Positions 7,454 through 14,003 of a stretch of 19,525 bases of DNA are shown one piece after another. Made by a program: the position numbers and the translations under genes. The stretch comes from Candidatus Proteinoplasmatales archaeon SG8-5 (GTDB lineage Archaea > Thermoplasmatota > Thermoplasmata > SG8-5): assembly GCA_001595885.1 (NCBI GenBank), contig LSSH01000040.1, forward strand, positions 1 to 19,525. The letters run 5' to 3'. The notes under the pieces are model-generated. The model ran no database searches. It was not told the origin of the DNA and saw nothing but the letters and a program-made list of their open reading frames with translations. The stretch's first letter is position 1, and the number at the start of each line of letters is the position of its first letter.

Positions 7454-7939
7454 ATGAAGGTTGACCAGGTCATGACAAAGGACGTTTTCGTGGTGAGGCC
7501 GGATGACACTGTGGCCGGAGCCGTCAAGAAGCTGGCAGAGTACGGGATATCGGGAGCACCGGTTGTGGACCATGAAGGCCGACTCGTGGGCATCATCACG
7601 GAGGCAGACATCCTCAACGCCCTGAAGGTCAAGTACAAGAGGCTGCAGATGGTCTATCCGTCCCTTTCACTTGTCAGCGTGTCGTTCGTCGAAACTTTCG
7701 ACAACAAGGAGGCGGTCGAGGCTTTCAACGAGATATCCACGTCAATGGTCTCCGAGCTGATGACCAAGGACGTGGTTACTATCGAGAACGGAAGCGAGCT
7801 CGGCCAGGTGATACAGTTGATGATGGACAAGAAGGTGAACCGCATCCCCGTCATGGAGGACGGCGAGTTGGTGGGGATAGTGTCGAGGGCCGACGTCATG
7901 AAGGGGCTCGCAAGCTCCGAGATCGTCCTGAAGGTCTGA
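7454..7939 (+). CDS. Protein with two CBS domains
   Basis: A 161-residue soluble protein made almost entirely of a CBS pair (Bateman module), which usually senses adenine nucleotides or related ligands. CBS 1 spans about 1-58, with VMTKDVFVVRPDDTVAGAV and GRLVGIITEADIL. CBS 2 spans about 97-156, with LMTKDVVTIENG and GELVGIVSRADVM. A linker of about 40 residues separates them. No enzyme domain is attached, so it probably acts as a separate regulatory subunit; its partner is not evident. The ATG at 7454 is preceded by GAGGAGGGG (about 7437-7445), a strong ribosome-binding site. It starts 44 nt after the PaaK-type gene and ends 9 nt before bud32, so it is probably cotranscribed. Confidence 0.9.
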   Translation: MKVDQVMTKDVFVVRPDDTVAGAVKKLAEYGISGAPVVDHEGRLVGIITEADILNALKVKYKRLQMVYPSLSLVSVSFVETFDNKEAVEAFNEISTSMVSELMTKDVVTIENGSELGQVIQLMMDKKVNRIPVMEDGELVGIVSRADVMKGLASSEIVLKV

Positions 7940-7948
7940 GGTTTTCTG

Positions 7949-8557
7949 ATGAGCGAGATAGCCAGAGGTGCCGAGGCAACTATTACCAAGGGCATCTGGC
8001 ACGACAGGACGAGCGTGACAAAGGAGCGGCTGAAGAAGGGCTACAGGGCAGATTCGCTTGACGACAGATTGAGGTCCATGCGGACCAAGAGCGAGGTGAA
8101 CCTGATGAGGCTGGCCAGGGACGCGGGTGTCCTAACGCCCCTGATTTTCGACGTTGACCTGGTCGACTGCAGAATTGTGATGGAACACGTTGAAGGTCCG
8201 ACAGCGAAGACCGTCCTCGAGTCATCGGAAGACCCGGGTTCGGTCGCTACTGAAATCGGACGCCGTGTGGGCATGCTGCACCGCGCCGACATAATCCACG
8301 GCGACCTCACGACATCCAATATCATCATCACGGAAAGTGGACCCAGCTTCATAGACTTTGGACTCGGCGAGAGGAGCGCCGAGGTCGAGAAGAAGGGCGT
8401 TGACCTCCACCTGTTGAAGGAGGCGCTGGACAGTGCCCACTCCGACCATCCCGAGCTCTATGCGGCAGTTACTGTGTCCTACCTGGAGGCCTATCCCGAG
8501 GGAAATGCCATTGTCAAGCTTGTGGAGGAGATCGAGAAGAGGGGTCGATACACGTGA
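7949..8557 (+). CDS. bud32: Bud32 kinase/ATPase of the KEOPS complex
   Basis: Small atypical kinase (202 residues) that works with Kae1, Cgi121 and Pcc1 to make the t6A base at position 37 of ANN-decoding tRNAs. Visible residues are the ATP-binding lysine in VTKERLKKGYR (23-33), the MEHVEG hinge (78-83), the catalytic loop IHGDLTTSNII (116-126) with Asp119 and Asn124, and the metal-binding Asp in FIDFGLG (134-140). This pattern, with no activation segment, separates Bud32 from RIO and other kinases. In many euryarchaea Bud32 is fused to the C-terminus of Kae1. Here it is free-standing, and no kae1 lies in the window. The ATG at 7949 follows GAGGT at 7939-7943. The stop TGA overlaps the next gene's GTG, so the two are translationally coupled. 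Confidence 0.93.
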   Translation: MSEIARGAEATITKGIWHDRTSVTKERLKKGYRADSLDDRLRSMRTKSEVNLMRLARDAGVLTPLIFDVDLVDCRIVMEHVEGPTAKTVLESSEDPGSVATEIGRRVGMLHRADIIHGDLTTSNIIITESGPSFIDFGLGERSAEVEKKGVDLHLLKEALDSAHSDHPELYAAVTVSYLEAYPEGNAIVKLVEEIEKRGRYT

Positions 8558-9114
8558 AGGTCAAGTTCGTGACTGGCAATATGGGCAAGTTCGCCGAGGT
8601 CAGTGCCATATTCGCCGAACAGGGCATCGAGCTGGAGCGGCTGGAGGACGAGTACCCTGAGATACAGAGCGACAGGTTGGAGGACGTTGTGGACTGGGGA
8701 TTGGATTGGCTCTGGGAGCGTCATAAGCAACCCATCATAATCGACGATTCAGGGCTCTTCATCAAGGGCCTGGGAGGTTTTCCCGGAGTGTTCTCGGCCT
8801 ACGTGTTCAAGAACATAGGCTGCGCCGGGATACTCAAGCTCCTGGATGGACTGGACGATAGGGAGGCCGAGTTCATGTGCTGCGCCGGTTATGCCGACGA
8901 GGCGGGTAATAAGGTCGTCGTCTTCGGTTGTGTCGAAGGCCAGATAATACGGCGAGAGATGGGCACCGGAGGTTTCGGTTATGACCCCATTTTCGTGCCC
9001 GCGGGAGAGGAAAGGACCTTCGCCCAGTTGAGCCTTGAGGAGAAGAACTCGCATTCCCATCGTGGAAAGGCCTTCCGAAAGCTGGCACAGGTCCTGTCAA
9101 AGTTAATGGAGTGA
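8554..9114 (+). CDS. rdgB: XTP/dITP pyrophosphatase (Ham1/RdgB family)
   Basis: Hydrolyses non-canonical purine triphosphates (XTP, ITP, dITP) to monophosphates, keeping deaminated purines out of DNA and RNA. The 186 residues show the family order: VKFVTGNMGKFAEV (2-15), the metal-binding IIDDSGLFIKGLGGFPGVFS, GGFGYDPIFVPAG in the middle of the C-terminal half, and the substrate-binding SHRGKAFRKL near the end. The start is GTG 8554, which overlaps the bud32 stop in GTGA, the usual sign of coupled translation. Sharing a transcript with Bud32 is a known kind of archaeal housekeeping arrangement and does not imply a shared pathway. The stop at 9112-9114 lies 4 nt before the next gene. Confidence 0.94.
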   Translation: MKVKFVTGNMGKFAEVSAIFAEQGIELERLEDEYPEIQSDRLEDVVDWGLDWLWERHKQPIIIDDSGLFIKGLGGFPGVFSAYVFKNIGCAGILKLLDGLDDREAEFMCCAGYADEAGNKVVVFGCVEGQIIRREMGTGGFGYDPIFVPAGEERTFAQLSLEEKNSHSHRGKAFRKLAQVLSKLME

Positions 9115-9118
9115 TGGT

Positions 9119-9832
9119 ATGGTGGAGGAGGATAGGGCGCGAAGCGTCATGCAAAGGCTGTTCCTCTTCTGGTTCCCCATCCTGGTGAGCGCGTTCTACA
9201 TCGTGCTGCTGTGGGCGGTCGTTCCGGACCCCATGTTCCCTGTCATCGGGACGCTTCTACTCTCCTACTTCATCTCGCCCTTTGGCAAGGAGGTGCTGAT
9301 ACCCACGGCCGTCATCGCCCTGTTGACCCTCCACGGCCCCAACCAGGCCGCGCTGGACATCCTCTTGGTGACCTCGACAGTCGTCTTCGTGGACGTGATG
9401 TGTTCGCTTTTCCTTCTGTGGAACCTCGACCTCCTGAAGCACATACCGAGGATCGGGCGCCTGATAGCTCGCGTGGAGAAATTCGGCAGGGCAAGGATGA
9501 GGAAGAGCCGACGGAGGAGGAGGCACTCCTTCATCGCGCTGACCAGTTACATGGCCCTGCCTTTCCAGGGAAGCGGCGGCATCGTCTCCACCATCGTCGG
9601 CATGGTCATCGGCATGAGGAAGCGCAGGGTTTGGCTCGCTGTTTGGATCGGTTCGATTGCAGGCAGTCTCACGATTGCTCTGGTATCGTTCTACGCAGGG
9701 CAGATCCTCATAGACGTCTTCGGCTCGTTTGTCTGGTACCTGATAGGGATATTGGTCATGGCCGGTATAGCGGCTTACATAATCGTCAGCTACATCAGAT
9801 ACAGACGTACAAAGGCACTGGCAAGCGCTTGA
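9119..9832 (+). CDS. Inner-membrane protein, small multidrug-export-like (COG2426/PF06695 type)
   Basis: A 237-residue membrane protein with about six hydrophobic segments (roughly 14-36, 38-52, 57-78, 82-99, 148-166, 172-225 in two helices). A very basic cytoplasmic loop separates the halves (about 120-140, KFGRARMRKSRRRRRH). The paired motifs ISPFGKEVLIPTAV and ALPFQGSGGIVSTIVGM look like the two re-entrant segments of the 'putative small multi-drug export protein' family, distantly related to DedA/VTT proteins. The family name is historical; no drug-export role is shown by this sequence. The ATG at 9119 is preceded by GGAG (9108-9111) inside the end of rdgB. It is the last gene of the operon and converges on the transglutaminase-like gene. 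The family call is from memory of motifs, so confidence is moderate. Confidence 0.7.
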   Translation: MVEEDRARSVMQRLFLFWFPILVSAFYIVLLWAVVPDPMFPVIGTLLLSYFISPFGKEVLIPTAVIALLTLHGPNQAALDILLVTSTVVFVDVMCSLFLLWNLDLLKHIPRIGRLIARVEKFGRARMRKSRRRRRHSFIALTSYMALPFQGSGGIVSTIVGMVIGMRKRRVWLAVWIGSIAGSLTIALVSFYAGQILIDVFGSFVWYLIGILVMAGIAAYIIVSYIRYRRTKALASA

Positions 9833-9920
9833 ACCCATGTAACGAGTGGAATGCTCGGTCATTGCTATCACGAAAACGTGCGTCAGGATACCCTCATTAT
9901 TATGCCAAAACCGTTCAGAA
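9833..9920. other. Short convergent gap
   Basis: 88 bp between two converging stops. CGAG/CTCG at about 9842-9856 could form a small stem with a 7-nt loop. No strong T-run follows, so a terminator is not claimed. Confidence 0.3.
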
Positions 9921-11339
9921 TCAGTGCATCGGCCTTGTCGGGGGAAGTGGTGGTGCGGCTTCGATGGGCGTACCGCAGTTAAGGCAGAAGCTCTGCGAGG
10001 GCAAGCACGTGTGATGATATCTCTGCCCGCACTTGCATTCGTAGTGGTGTTCAGGGTGGGTATCGTTGTCGCACACGAGGCACCTTTGAGGTTTATGTTT
10101 ATCAGCGGCTGCCCAGAGAATTACGCTTATGTCCACGATACCCAGCGTTATGACGAGGAATATCCAGAATATCGGATTGCCAAGCAGTGTCAGGGAGGCG
10201 GCAACGCCGGTGATGTCAACCGTATAGACGTTCGCGGTGTCCTCGAATGTTGCGTTCAGGTCCAATGCCGTGTCAGCCGAGGGTACTGCACCCACGGCGA
10301 GGCCACCGAAGTGGAAGGAGCCCAGAGGGTCGGCGAACATCCAGTATCCTGTTTCATCGTGGAAGGCCATCAGTTTCACATCGCTCCCGTAGTACGACCT
10401 CACACCCACCGCGGCCTGTTGGAGTTCGGCGGTGGAGTTGCCAACGAATATCGCGGCAAAGGCGTGGCCCTCGGTGAGGTACATCCTTGCTGTCCCGCCG
10501 GCGTGATGGACCATCGTGGCTATCAGGAGCGAGTAGTCCTCGCAATCACCGGCGCGGTTCAGCAGGCACACCTCGGGCTCATACCAGAGGTCCTCTGTGG
10601 GGTCGTCGGTGTAGACTATCGTGCGGTCGACGTAGTCGAATATCGCGCAGGCCTTCCCAATGTGGTATCCGGACCCTAGGCCAGCCACCGCTTCGTTTGT
10701 GGCCTGGAGCACCGTTGGCTCGTCATAGTCGATGAGCCCGTTGGCCTTGTCAAAATAGTGGGGGTTGTTCCTGTCCAGTGTGAACGCTCCGGCCGGGGTC
10801 ATAGAGGATACGGACGTCGTGTGCGTCGGGAAGTCCAGCCAATCGTCACCGCCGCTGGTCACCCTGAACCAACCCTGGGCCCTGTGCTGCAGTACCCGTA
10901 TCTTCATGCGATAGTCCTGTTCCCCTGAGTAATAGGGGCCGTCTATGTCCATTGCCCTGACCTCGACGGTTTCCCCCGGATGTAGCTCCTCGTGGACCTG
11001 GTGAACGTTCTCCACCAGCGAGCCCACCCATTCGAAGCCCACTTCGACGACGAACAGCTGCCTCGAACCGTTGTTCGCGATGCTCAACCGTATCGACCCG
11101 CCGTAGTCCTTGTAGACCTGGCCTATCGAGATGGTCAGGCTCACGTCCGGGGTCGTCTGGACGTCGCCCTGGACGGCAGGCACGTCCTCCAGCGGAGACG
11201 CGGTAAATGAACCCGGAGCATGAAGGTCCGAAGCGACAAAGCCCTCGACCTCGACCTCAGCGAGGATGGCGAACAGACCGCCGACTATGGATAGAATGAA
11301 AAACACAGTGACCGCAGCGGCGACCGCCGTCCGCTTCAT
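9921..11339 (-). CDS. Membrane-anchored transglutaminase-like protein with cytoplasmic RING-like zinc finger
   Basis: The ATG at 11339 (MKRTAVAAAVTVFF) is chosen over a longer open frame because it begins with a signal anchor. The protein is then 472 residues. Order: transmembrane helix 7-27; beta-rich outer region of about 180 residues; transglutaminase-like domain with Cys266 (RAGDCEDYS), His292 (EGHAFAA) and Asp337 (MFADPLG), the expected catalytic triad; transmembrane helix about 387-411; then a zinc finger at 420-455 with pattern C-x2-C-x11-C-x-C-G-x3-HH-x-C-x6-C-x2-C, like the prokaryotic RING-type fingers. A proline-rich tail closes it. The two helices put the Cys-His-Asp domain outside and the finger in the cytoplasm. 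It may be a peptidase or cross-linking enzyme. A TATA-like element (AGAATTATGTG) lies about 30 nt upstream. Domain calls are firm; function is unknown. Confidence 0.85.
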   Translation of the reverse strand: MKRTAVAAAVTVFFILSIVGGLFAILAEVEVEGFVASDLHAPGSFTASPLEDVPAVQGDVQTTPDVSLTISIGQVYKDYGGSIRLSIANNGSRQLFVVEVGFEWVGSLVENVHQVHEELHPGETVEVRAMDIDGPYYSGEQDYRMKIRVLQHRAQGWFRVTSGGDDWLDFPTHTTSVSSMTPAGAFTLDRNNPHYFDKANGLIDYDEPTVLQATNEAVAGLGSGYHIGKACAIFDYVDRTIVYTDDPTEDLWYEPEVCLLNRAGDCEDYSLLIATMVHHAGGTARMYLTEGHAFAAIFVGNSTAELQQAAVGVRSYYGSDVKLMAFHDETGYWMFADPLGSFHFGGLAVGAVPSADTALDLNATFEDTANVYTVDITGVAASLTLLGNPIFWIFLVITLGIVDISVILWAAADKHKPQRCLVCDNDTHPEHHYECKCGQRYHHTCLPSQSFCLNCGTPIEAAPPLPPTRPMH

Positions 11340-11403
11340 GGGCGGGTGAAACACGGCTGGGCACATAATTCTATTGCCTGAACGACAGAATATGGAGGAG
11401 CGG

Positions 11404-11516
11404 GAATGTCGGGCCCACGGACTATAAACGGAAGTTGGGCGGGCAGGTCGGGCCCACGTGCAAGGATTCACATAAGGCGGTTTCTCATGGTTGGGGCGGG
11501 TAGGCCGGGCCCACGA
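11404..11516 (+). repeat. Three irregular GGGCCC-bearing direct repeats
   Basis: The decamer CGGGCCCACG recurs exactly at 11410-11419, 11449-11458 and 11506-11515. The last two copies share a longer left part (GGGCGGG-C/T-AGG-T/C, from about 11437 and 11493), and a decayed GGGCGGGT lies at 11339-11346. Spacings are 39 and 57 bp, so this is not a regular array. The block is 65-180 bp upstream of the transglutaminase-like gene and next to the tRNA-Pro gene, whose acceptor stem contains the same GGGCCC core. Confidence 0.6.
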
Positions 11517-11534
11517 ACGTTTACCAAATGTATA

Positions 11535-11556
11535 AAAAGTGGACCCGCCTAAATTT
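11535..11556 (-). repeat. Degenerate copy of the tRNA-Pro 3' end
   Basis: These 22 bases match the end of the tRNA-Pro gene at 11611-11632 in 19 positions; the three differences (11543, 11550, 11552) are transitions. The copy covers the acceptor 3' strand, the start of the T-arm, and the A-run (T-run on the tRNA strand) next to it. It is 76 bp away in the same orientation. A 10-base match to the T-arm (GAACTGGAGT) also occurs at 11816-11825, and ACTGGGCCCGC occurs at 11877-11887. Confidence 0.5.
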
Positions 11557-11591
11557 CACACTTGAAATTTCGGCAGCCAACTTTTTCGTGC

Positions 11592-11615
11592 AGTAAAATT
11601 TAAATAAAGTAAAAG
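11592..11615 (-). terminator. T-rich terminator after tRNA-Pro
   Basis: Directly after the discriminator base the minus strand reads CTTTTACTTTATTTAAATTTT, a T-run terminator of the kind archaeal RNA polymerase uses. No hairpin is needed or seen. Confidence 0.6.
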
Positions 11616-11722
11616 TGGGCCCGCCCAGATTTGAACTGGAGTCTATGGCTCCCAAAGCCACAAGTATAACCATTCTAGCTGGAGAAGGAATCAACCTTAT
11701 CCAGAAGCTAACCCACGGGCCC
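11616..11722 (-). tRNA. tRNA-Pro(UGG) with a 33-nt intron in the D-loop
   Basis: The 107-nt gene folds as a tRNA once 33 nt are removed. Acceptor GGGCCCG (11722-11716) pairs with CGGGCCC, followed by discriminator A (11616). D-stem GGTT/TACT has a 13-22 T-T mismatch, as is common in archaeal tRNA-Pro. The anticodon arm is GTGGC-TTTGGGA-GCCAT with anticodon TGG at 11654-11652 and G37. The T-arm is TCCAG-TTCAAAT-CTGGG. The mature product would be 74 nt; CCA is not encoded. The intron lies near 11709-11675. Its ends are ambiguous because TAG occurs at both borders. It has its own stem CTGGA/TCCAG plus AAGG/CCTT. The 5' intron bases TTCT can pair with AGAA at the 3' splice side, giving a relaxed bulge-helix-bulge. 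An upstream TATA-like box (11749-11758) and a T-run terminator frame the gene. Confidence 0.9.
11675..11709 (-). other. D-loop intron of tRNA-Pro
   Basis: 33 nt removed between D-stem/A14-G15 and the G18-G19 part of the D-loop; the start is 11709 or 11707 and the end 11677 or 11675 because of the shared TAG. Without removal the D-loop would be about 43 nt. Predicted processing is by archaeal splicing endonuclease at a relaxed bulge-helix-bulge. Confidence 0.75.
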
Positions 11723-11746
11723 TTTCAAAGCTGGATAGAGAGTGTT

Positions 11747-11760
11747 GTATTTATCTTTGA
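11747..11760 (-). promoter_or_regulatory. TATA box of tRNA-Pro
   Basis: The minus strand reads AAGATAAATACA at about 11748-11758, 27-36 nt upstream of the tRNA 5' end at 11722. Confidence 0.5.
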
Positions 11761-11971
11761 TGTAAACTCTCGTATGTTGGAGTTTGATGTACCGGTAACA
11801 TACCGAACCCCGTTGGAACTGGAGTACTCTCCTAAATTATTTCTGAAATAACGACTTTAAACCACAGTTCATTCCCACTGGGCCCGCAAATCGGCTGGAT
11901 ATTGTTAACGAAAATAATATTTTGTAATTGAATGTTGCGTTTCAATTATGTGCCCAGTCTGTCCGTCCTAT
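11761..11971. other. AT-rich spacer between tRNA-Pro and the flavin reductase gene
   Basis: No gene is supported. The stretch has small inverted repeats (AAACTC/GAGTTT around 11765-11785, GTATGTT/AACATAC around 11773-11804), the tRNA-like fragments at 11816-11825 and 11877-11887, and the reductase terminator. It is clearly more AT-rich than the coding regions around it. Confidence 0.5.
11903..11948 (-). terminator. Hairpin terminator of the flavin reductase gene
   Basis: TAATTGAA (11925-11932) and TTCAATTA (11941-11948) form a perfect 8-bp stem with an 8-nt loop. On the minus strand it is followed by CAAAATATTATTTTCG, a T-rich tail. It lies 24 nt after the stop at 11972. Confidence 0.55.
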
Positions 11972-12643
11972 CTATTCATATCCGATGAACGATTCGGCGA
12001 TTATCCGGCCCTCATTTATGTACCGGTCCTCGAGAAGGTTCATTACCGTCCTGACCATCCCAGGGGGTCCCGAAATGAAGTAATAGGCTTCGTTCTTCAT
12101 CTCGTCCGCATATTCCTCAAGCTTCGCGGCCAGTTCCTCCCTGCCGCCGACAAAATCAATGCCTATTTTGTCATTAGCGGCGGCGACTGCGGAGAGCTCG
12201 TCTTTGAAGAGATGCTGGCCGCCGGTTGAATAGATGAGCTTAACGATGCGGTCGTTGCCCTTTTCAAGTTCTTTGAATAGTGCGCGGACGGGTGTGATCC
12301 CGACCCCGCCAGCAATCATGATCACCGGCGTCGAGTCGTCCTGGAAATTGAACTCGCCGTATGGCCCCTCCATGTCTATTTCATCGCCCTCCTTGAGCTG
12401 TGCAAGATGTTTCTTGAACTGGCTGCAGTCCTCGGGAATTCGGGTTGCGAACTTGATGGTGTTCTCGTCGTGAATGGAAGCTATGCTGAAATACCGCGTA
12501 TTCGAACCTTCAATTTCCAGGCCTGGTATTGAGAATATGCCGTGGACGCCGGGTGTCCAGAACATTTTTCTGTCGTAGGCACACTCGAATACGTGATAAT
12601 CATCATGTGGCTTTTCGTGTTTACGAATTTGTAATTTCATCAT
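11972..12643 (-). CDS. FAD/NAD(P)-binding oxidoreductase of the ferredoxin-NADP reductase family
   Basis: A soluble flavoprotein of about 223 residues that moves electrons between NAD(P)H and a partner. The FAD domain includes TRYFSIAS (the RxYS FAD motif) and EGPYGEF. The NAD domain includes MIAGGVGITPVRALF and, near the C-terminus, FISGPPGMVRTVMNLL. The end ESFIGYE fits the family. There is no attached 2Fe-2S domain, so the electron partner is a separate protein not seen here. The start is taken as ATG 12643; a TTG at 12652 and an ATG at 12640 are also possible, and none has a strong ribosome-binding site. The gene starts about 35 nt after the DUF835 gene on the same strand, so the two may be cotranscribed. 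Family call is firm; substrate unknown. Confidence 0.88.
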   Translation of the reverse strand: MMKLQIRKHEKPHDDYHVFECAYDRKMFWTPGVHGIFSIPGLEIEGSNTRYFSIASIHDENTIKFATRIPEDCSQFKKHLAQLKEGDEIDMEGPYGEFNFQDDSTPVIMIAGGVGITPVRALFKELEKGNDRIVKLIYSTGGQHLFKDELSAVAAANDKIGIDFVGGREELAAKLEEYADEMKNEAYYFISGPPGMVRTVMNLLEDRYINEGRIIAESFIGYE

Positions 12644-12677
12644 ATCACGCAATACAAACTTTCAGGTAATGGGCATC

Positions 12678-13496
12678 TCAGAGAACCTCCCCTATCTCGC
12701 TCTGGATGAGGCTGAATTGCCTCTGCTCCAGGGAGCTGGGGTTGAGGGACATGAAGAGGTTGGCCGCGCGGCCTTCCACCTTTTCCTTCATAGTCTGGAT
12801 GAACTTGAAGACAGATGAGAACTCGTTGTGCGAGATGAGGTACTCGATGCCCTCCATTAGGACCACCGAGTTCTCGTTGCCGTCCAGGAAGTTGACGAAG
12901 TAGGCGAATAGACCGGCTAGGTTGGACGGGGACATGTACTCGTCCGTGACGCCGTACGGGGCAACGCCCTCCATGTCCATGCCCAGGGCGGAGGGGGGCA
13001 GGCCGTCCTCCGTCTTCTCGCTCATCGTCAGCCAGATGATCTGGGTCTTGCCGATGTCGTACTTGTCCCTTATCTGGAAGGGGGAGGTGCGGGCGATGAC
13101 CAGGCCGGGACGGCCCCGCCTCAGCTCCTTCTGGAACATGTCGTAGCACCGCTCGGGCTTGGGCTCTCTGATCAGATATGAGATGTGGGGACGGACCTCC
13201 ACGGTGACCACGGGTGTGGCGTCGTGGACGCCGACGACCGCGATCTCCGGCTCCTCGGCGTCGATGATCTGGGTGGCCTGTGCCTGGGCTTCCAGCTCGT
13301 CGACGATCTCCCTTATTTTCTTTTTGGAGGCGTACTCCTTGCTCTTGACCATTATCTGAAGCTCATGGGAGGTATAGCCCTTGGTGGCCATCTTCCTGAC
13401 CTCTTCCCAGACGTCCTCCAGTGCATCACGGTAGCCCCTTGCGTATTCGAGGGACATTTCCTGACCCTCTTCCTTATCCTTTTTCTGCTCCGCCAT
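12678..13496 (-). CDS. DUF835 domain protein
   Basis: 272 residues. The C-terminal half (about 110-262) is a DUF835 domain, a family common in Thermoplasmatota and other euryarchaea. It shows GLVIARTSPFQIRDKYDI, IIWLTMSE, the conserved SVVLMEGIEYLISHNEFSSV and a closing NPSSLEQRQFSLI. In other proteins DUF835 is often joined to sensor or receiver domains, which suggests a signalling role, but none is attached here. The N-terminal part (1-75) is charged and helical (YRDALEDVWEEVRKMATKG, then a likely coiled coil at about 55-72). A link of about 35 residues reads as a beta strand. ATG 13496 has GAGG and GGAG upstream. It lies 49 nt downstream of coaD. No enzyme activity is evident. Confidence 0.85.
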   Translation of the reverse strand: MAEQKKDKEEGQEMSLEYARGYRDALEDVWEEVRKMATKGYTSHELQIMVKSKEYASKKKIREIVDELEAQAQATQIIDAEEPEIAVVGVHDATPVVTVEVRPHISYLIREPKPERCYDMFQKELRRGRPGLVIARTSPFQIRDKYDIGKTQIIWLTMSEKTEDGLPPSALGMDMEGVAPYGVTDEYMSPSNLAGLFAYFVNFLDGNENSVVLMEGIEYLISHNEFSSVFKFIQTMKEKVEGRAANLFMSLNPSSLEQRQFSLIQSEIGEVL

Positions 13497-13545
13497 TCTC
13501 CAATTCCTCGTTTACCCCTATCGCCAATCGGCGTATTAAGTGTTA

Positions 13546-13995
13546 CTAACGGGCGTTGCCGTCCGCGGTTATCTCGCCCCGCAGAATCCTTGTGGACGAC
13601 ACAGGCTTCCCGTCATCGGCCAGTATCATGTCGATGGTTATTATCTTCAGCTGCTTCAGGCCCTTCATTTTCCTGACATCGTTTATGTCGGCTGCGGTGG
13701 ATTCGGTTTCCTTTGAAACGATTATTGCATCATAGTTACCGGCGGCGGCCGGGCCGTGCTCATCGGTGATCCTGACTATATGGAACCTCTTACCGCCTGA
13801 GAGGCGCTGGGCCTCGTCAATCAGATGCCTCTCCCTCACCACATAGCTCTGTACGCTGACGACCCTCAGAGATTCCGCCATCTCGTCGGACGTCAGGCCG
13901 ATGAACACCTCTTCCCCCTCCTCGAAGGCCTTCCGGAGCAGTTCAGTGTGACCCTTGTGAATGACGTTGAACGTTCCCGCAACGCATACCTTCAT
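13546..13995 (-). CDS. coaD: Phosphopantetheine adenylyltransferase, archaeal type
   Basis: Transfers AMP from ATP to 4'-phosphopantetheine to give dephospho-CoA, the fourth step of CoA synthesis. The 149-residue protein is of the archaeal/eukaryotic type (COG1019). It has the nucleotidyltransferase motif AGTFNVIHKGH (6-16), with the Lys replacing the first loop residue of the common HxGH pattern, then VFIGLTSDEMAE (30-41), IIVSKET in the middle, and the C-terminal VSSTRILRGEI, which is the ISSTxxR-type motif. ATG 13995 is chosen over a longer frame because AGGAGGA precedes it by 5 nt and it begins with the conserved first strand MKVCVAG. It starts 8 nt after the small zinc-ribbon gene, so they share a transcript. 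Confidence 0.93.
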   Translation of the reverse strand: MKVCVAGTFNVIHKGHTELLRKAFEEGEEVFIGLTSDEMAESLRVVSVQSYVVRERHLIDEAQRLSGGKRFHIVRITDEHGPAAAGNYDAIIVSKETESTAADINDVRKMKGLKQLKIITIDMILADDGKPVSSTRILRGEITADGNAR

Positions 13996-14003
13996 ATGTC
14001 CTC

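Noticed and set aside
9211..10014. 267-codon plus-strand frame
   Set aside because: Out-of-frame shadow of the six-helix membrane protein gene that runs on into the end of the transglutaminase-like gene; Arg/His-rich and without hydrophobic helices.
11340..11471. Extension of the transglutaminase-like protein to an upstream start at 11471
   Set aside because: The extra 44 residues would precede a signal anchor and run through the TATA-like element and the GGGCCC repeats; ATG 11339 gives a normal anchor.
11404..11516. CRISPR-like repeats
   Set aside because: Only three imperfect copies with spacings of 39 and 57 bp and no cas genes.
11615..11851. 78-codon plus-strand frame
   Set aside because: It lies over the tRNA-Pro gene and its promoter.
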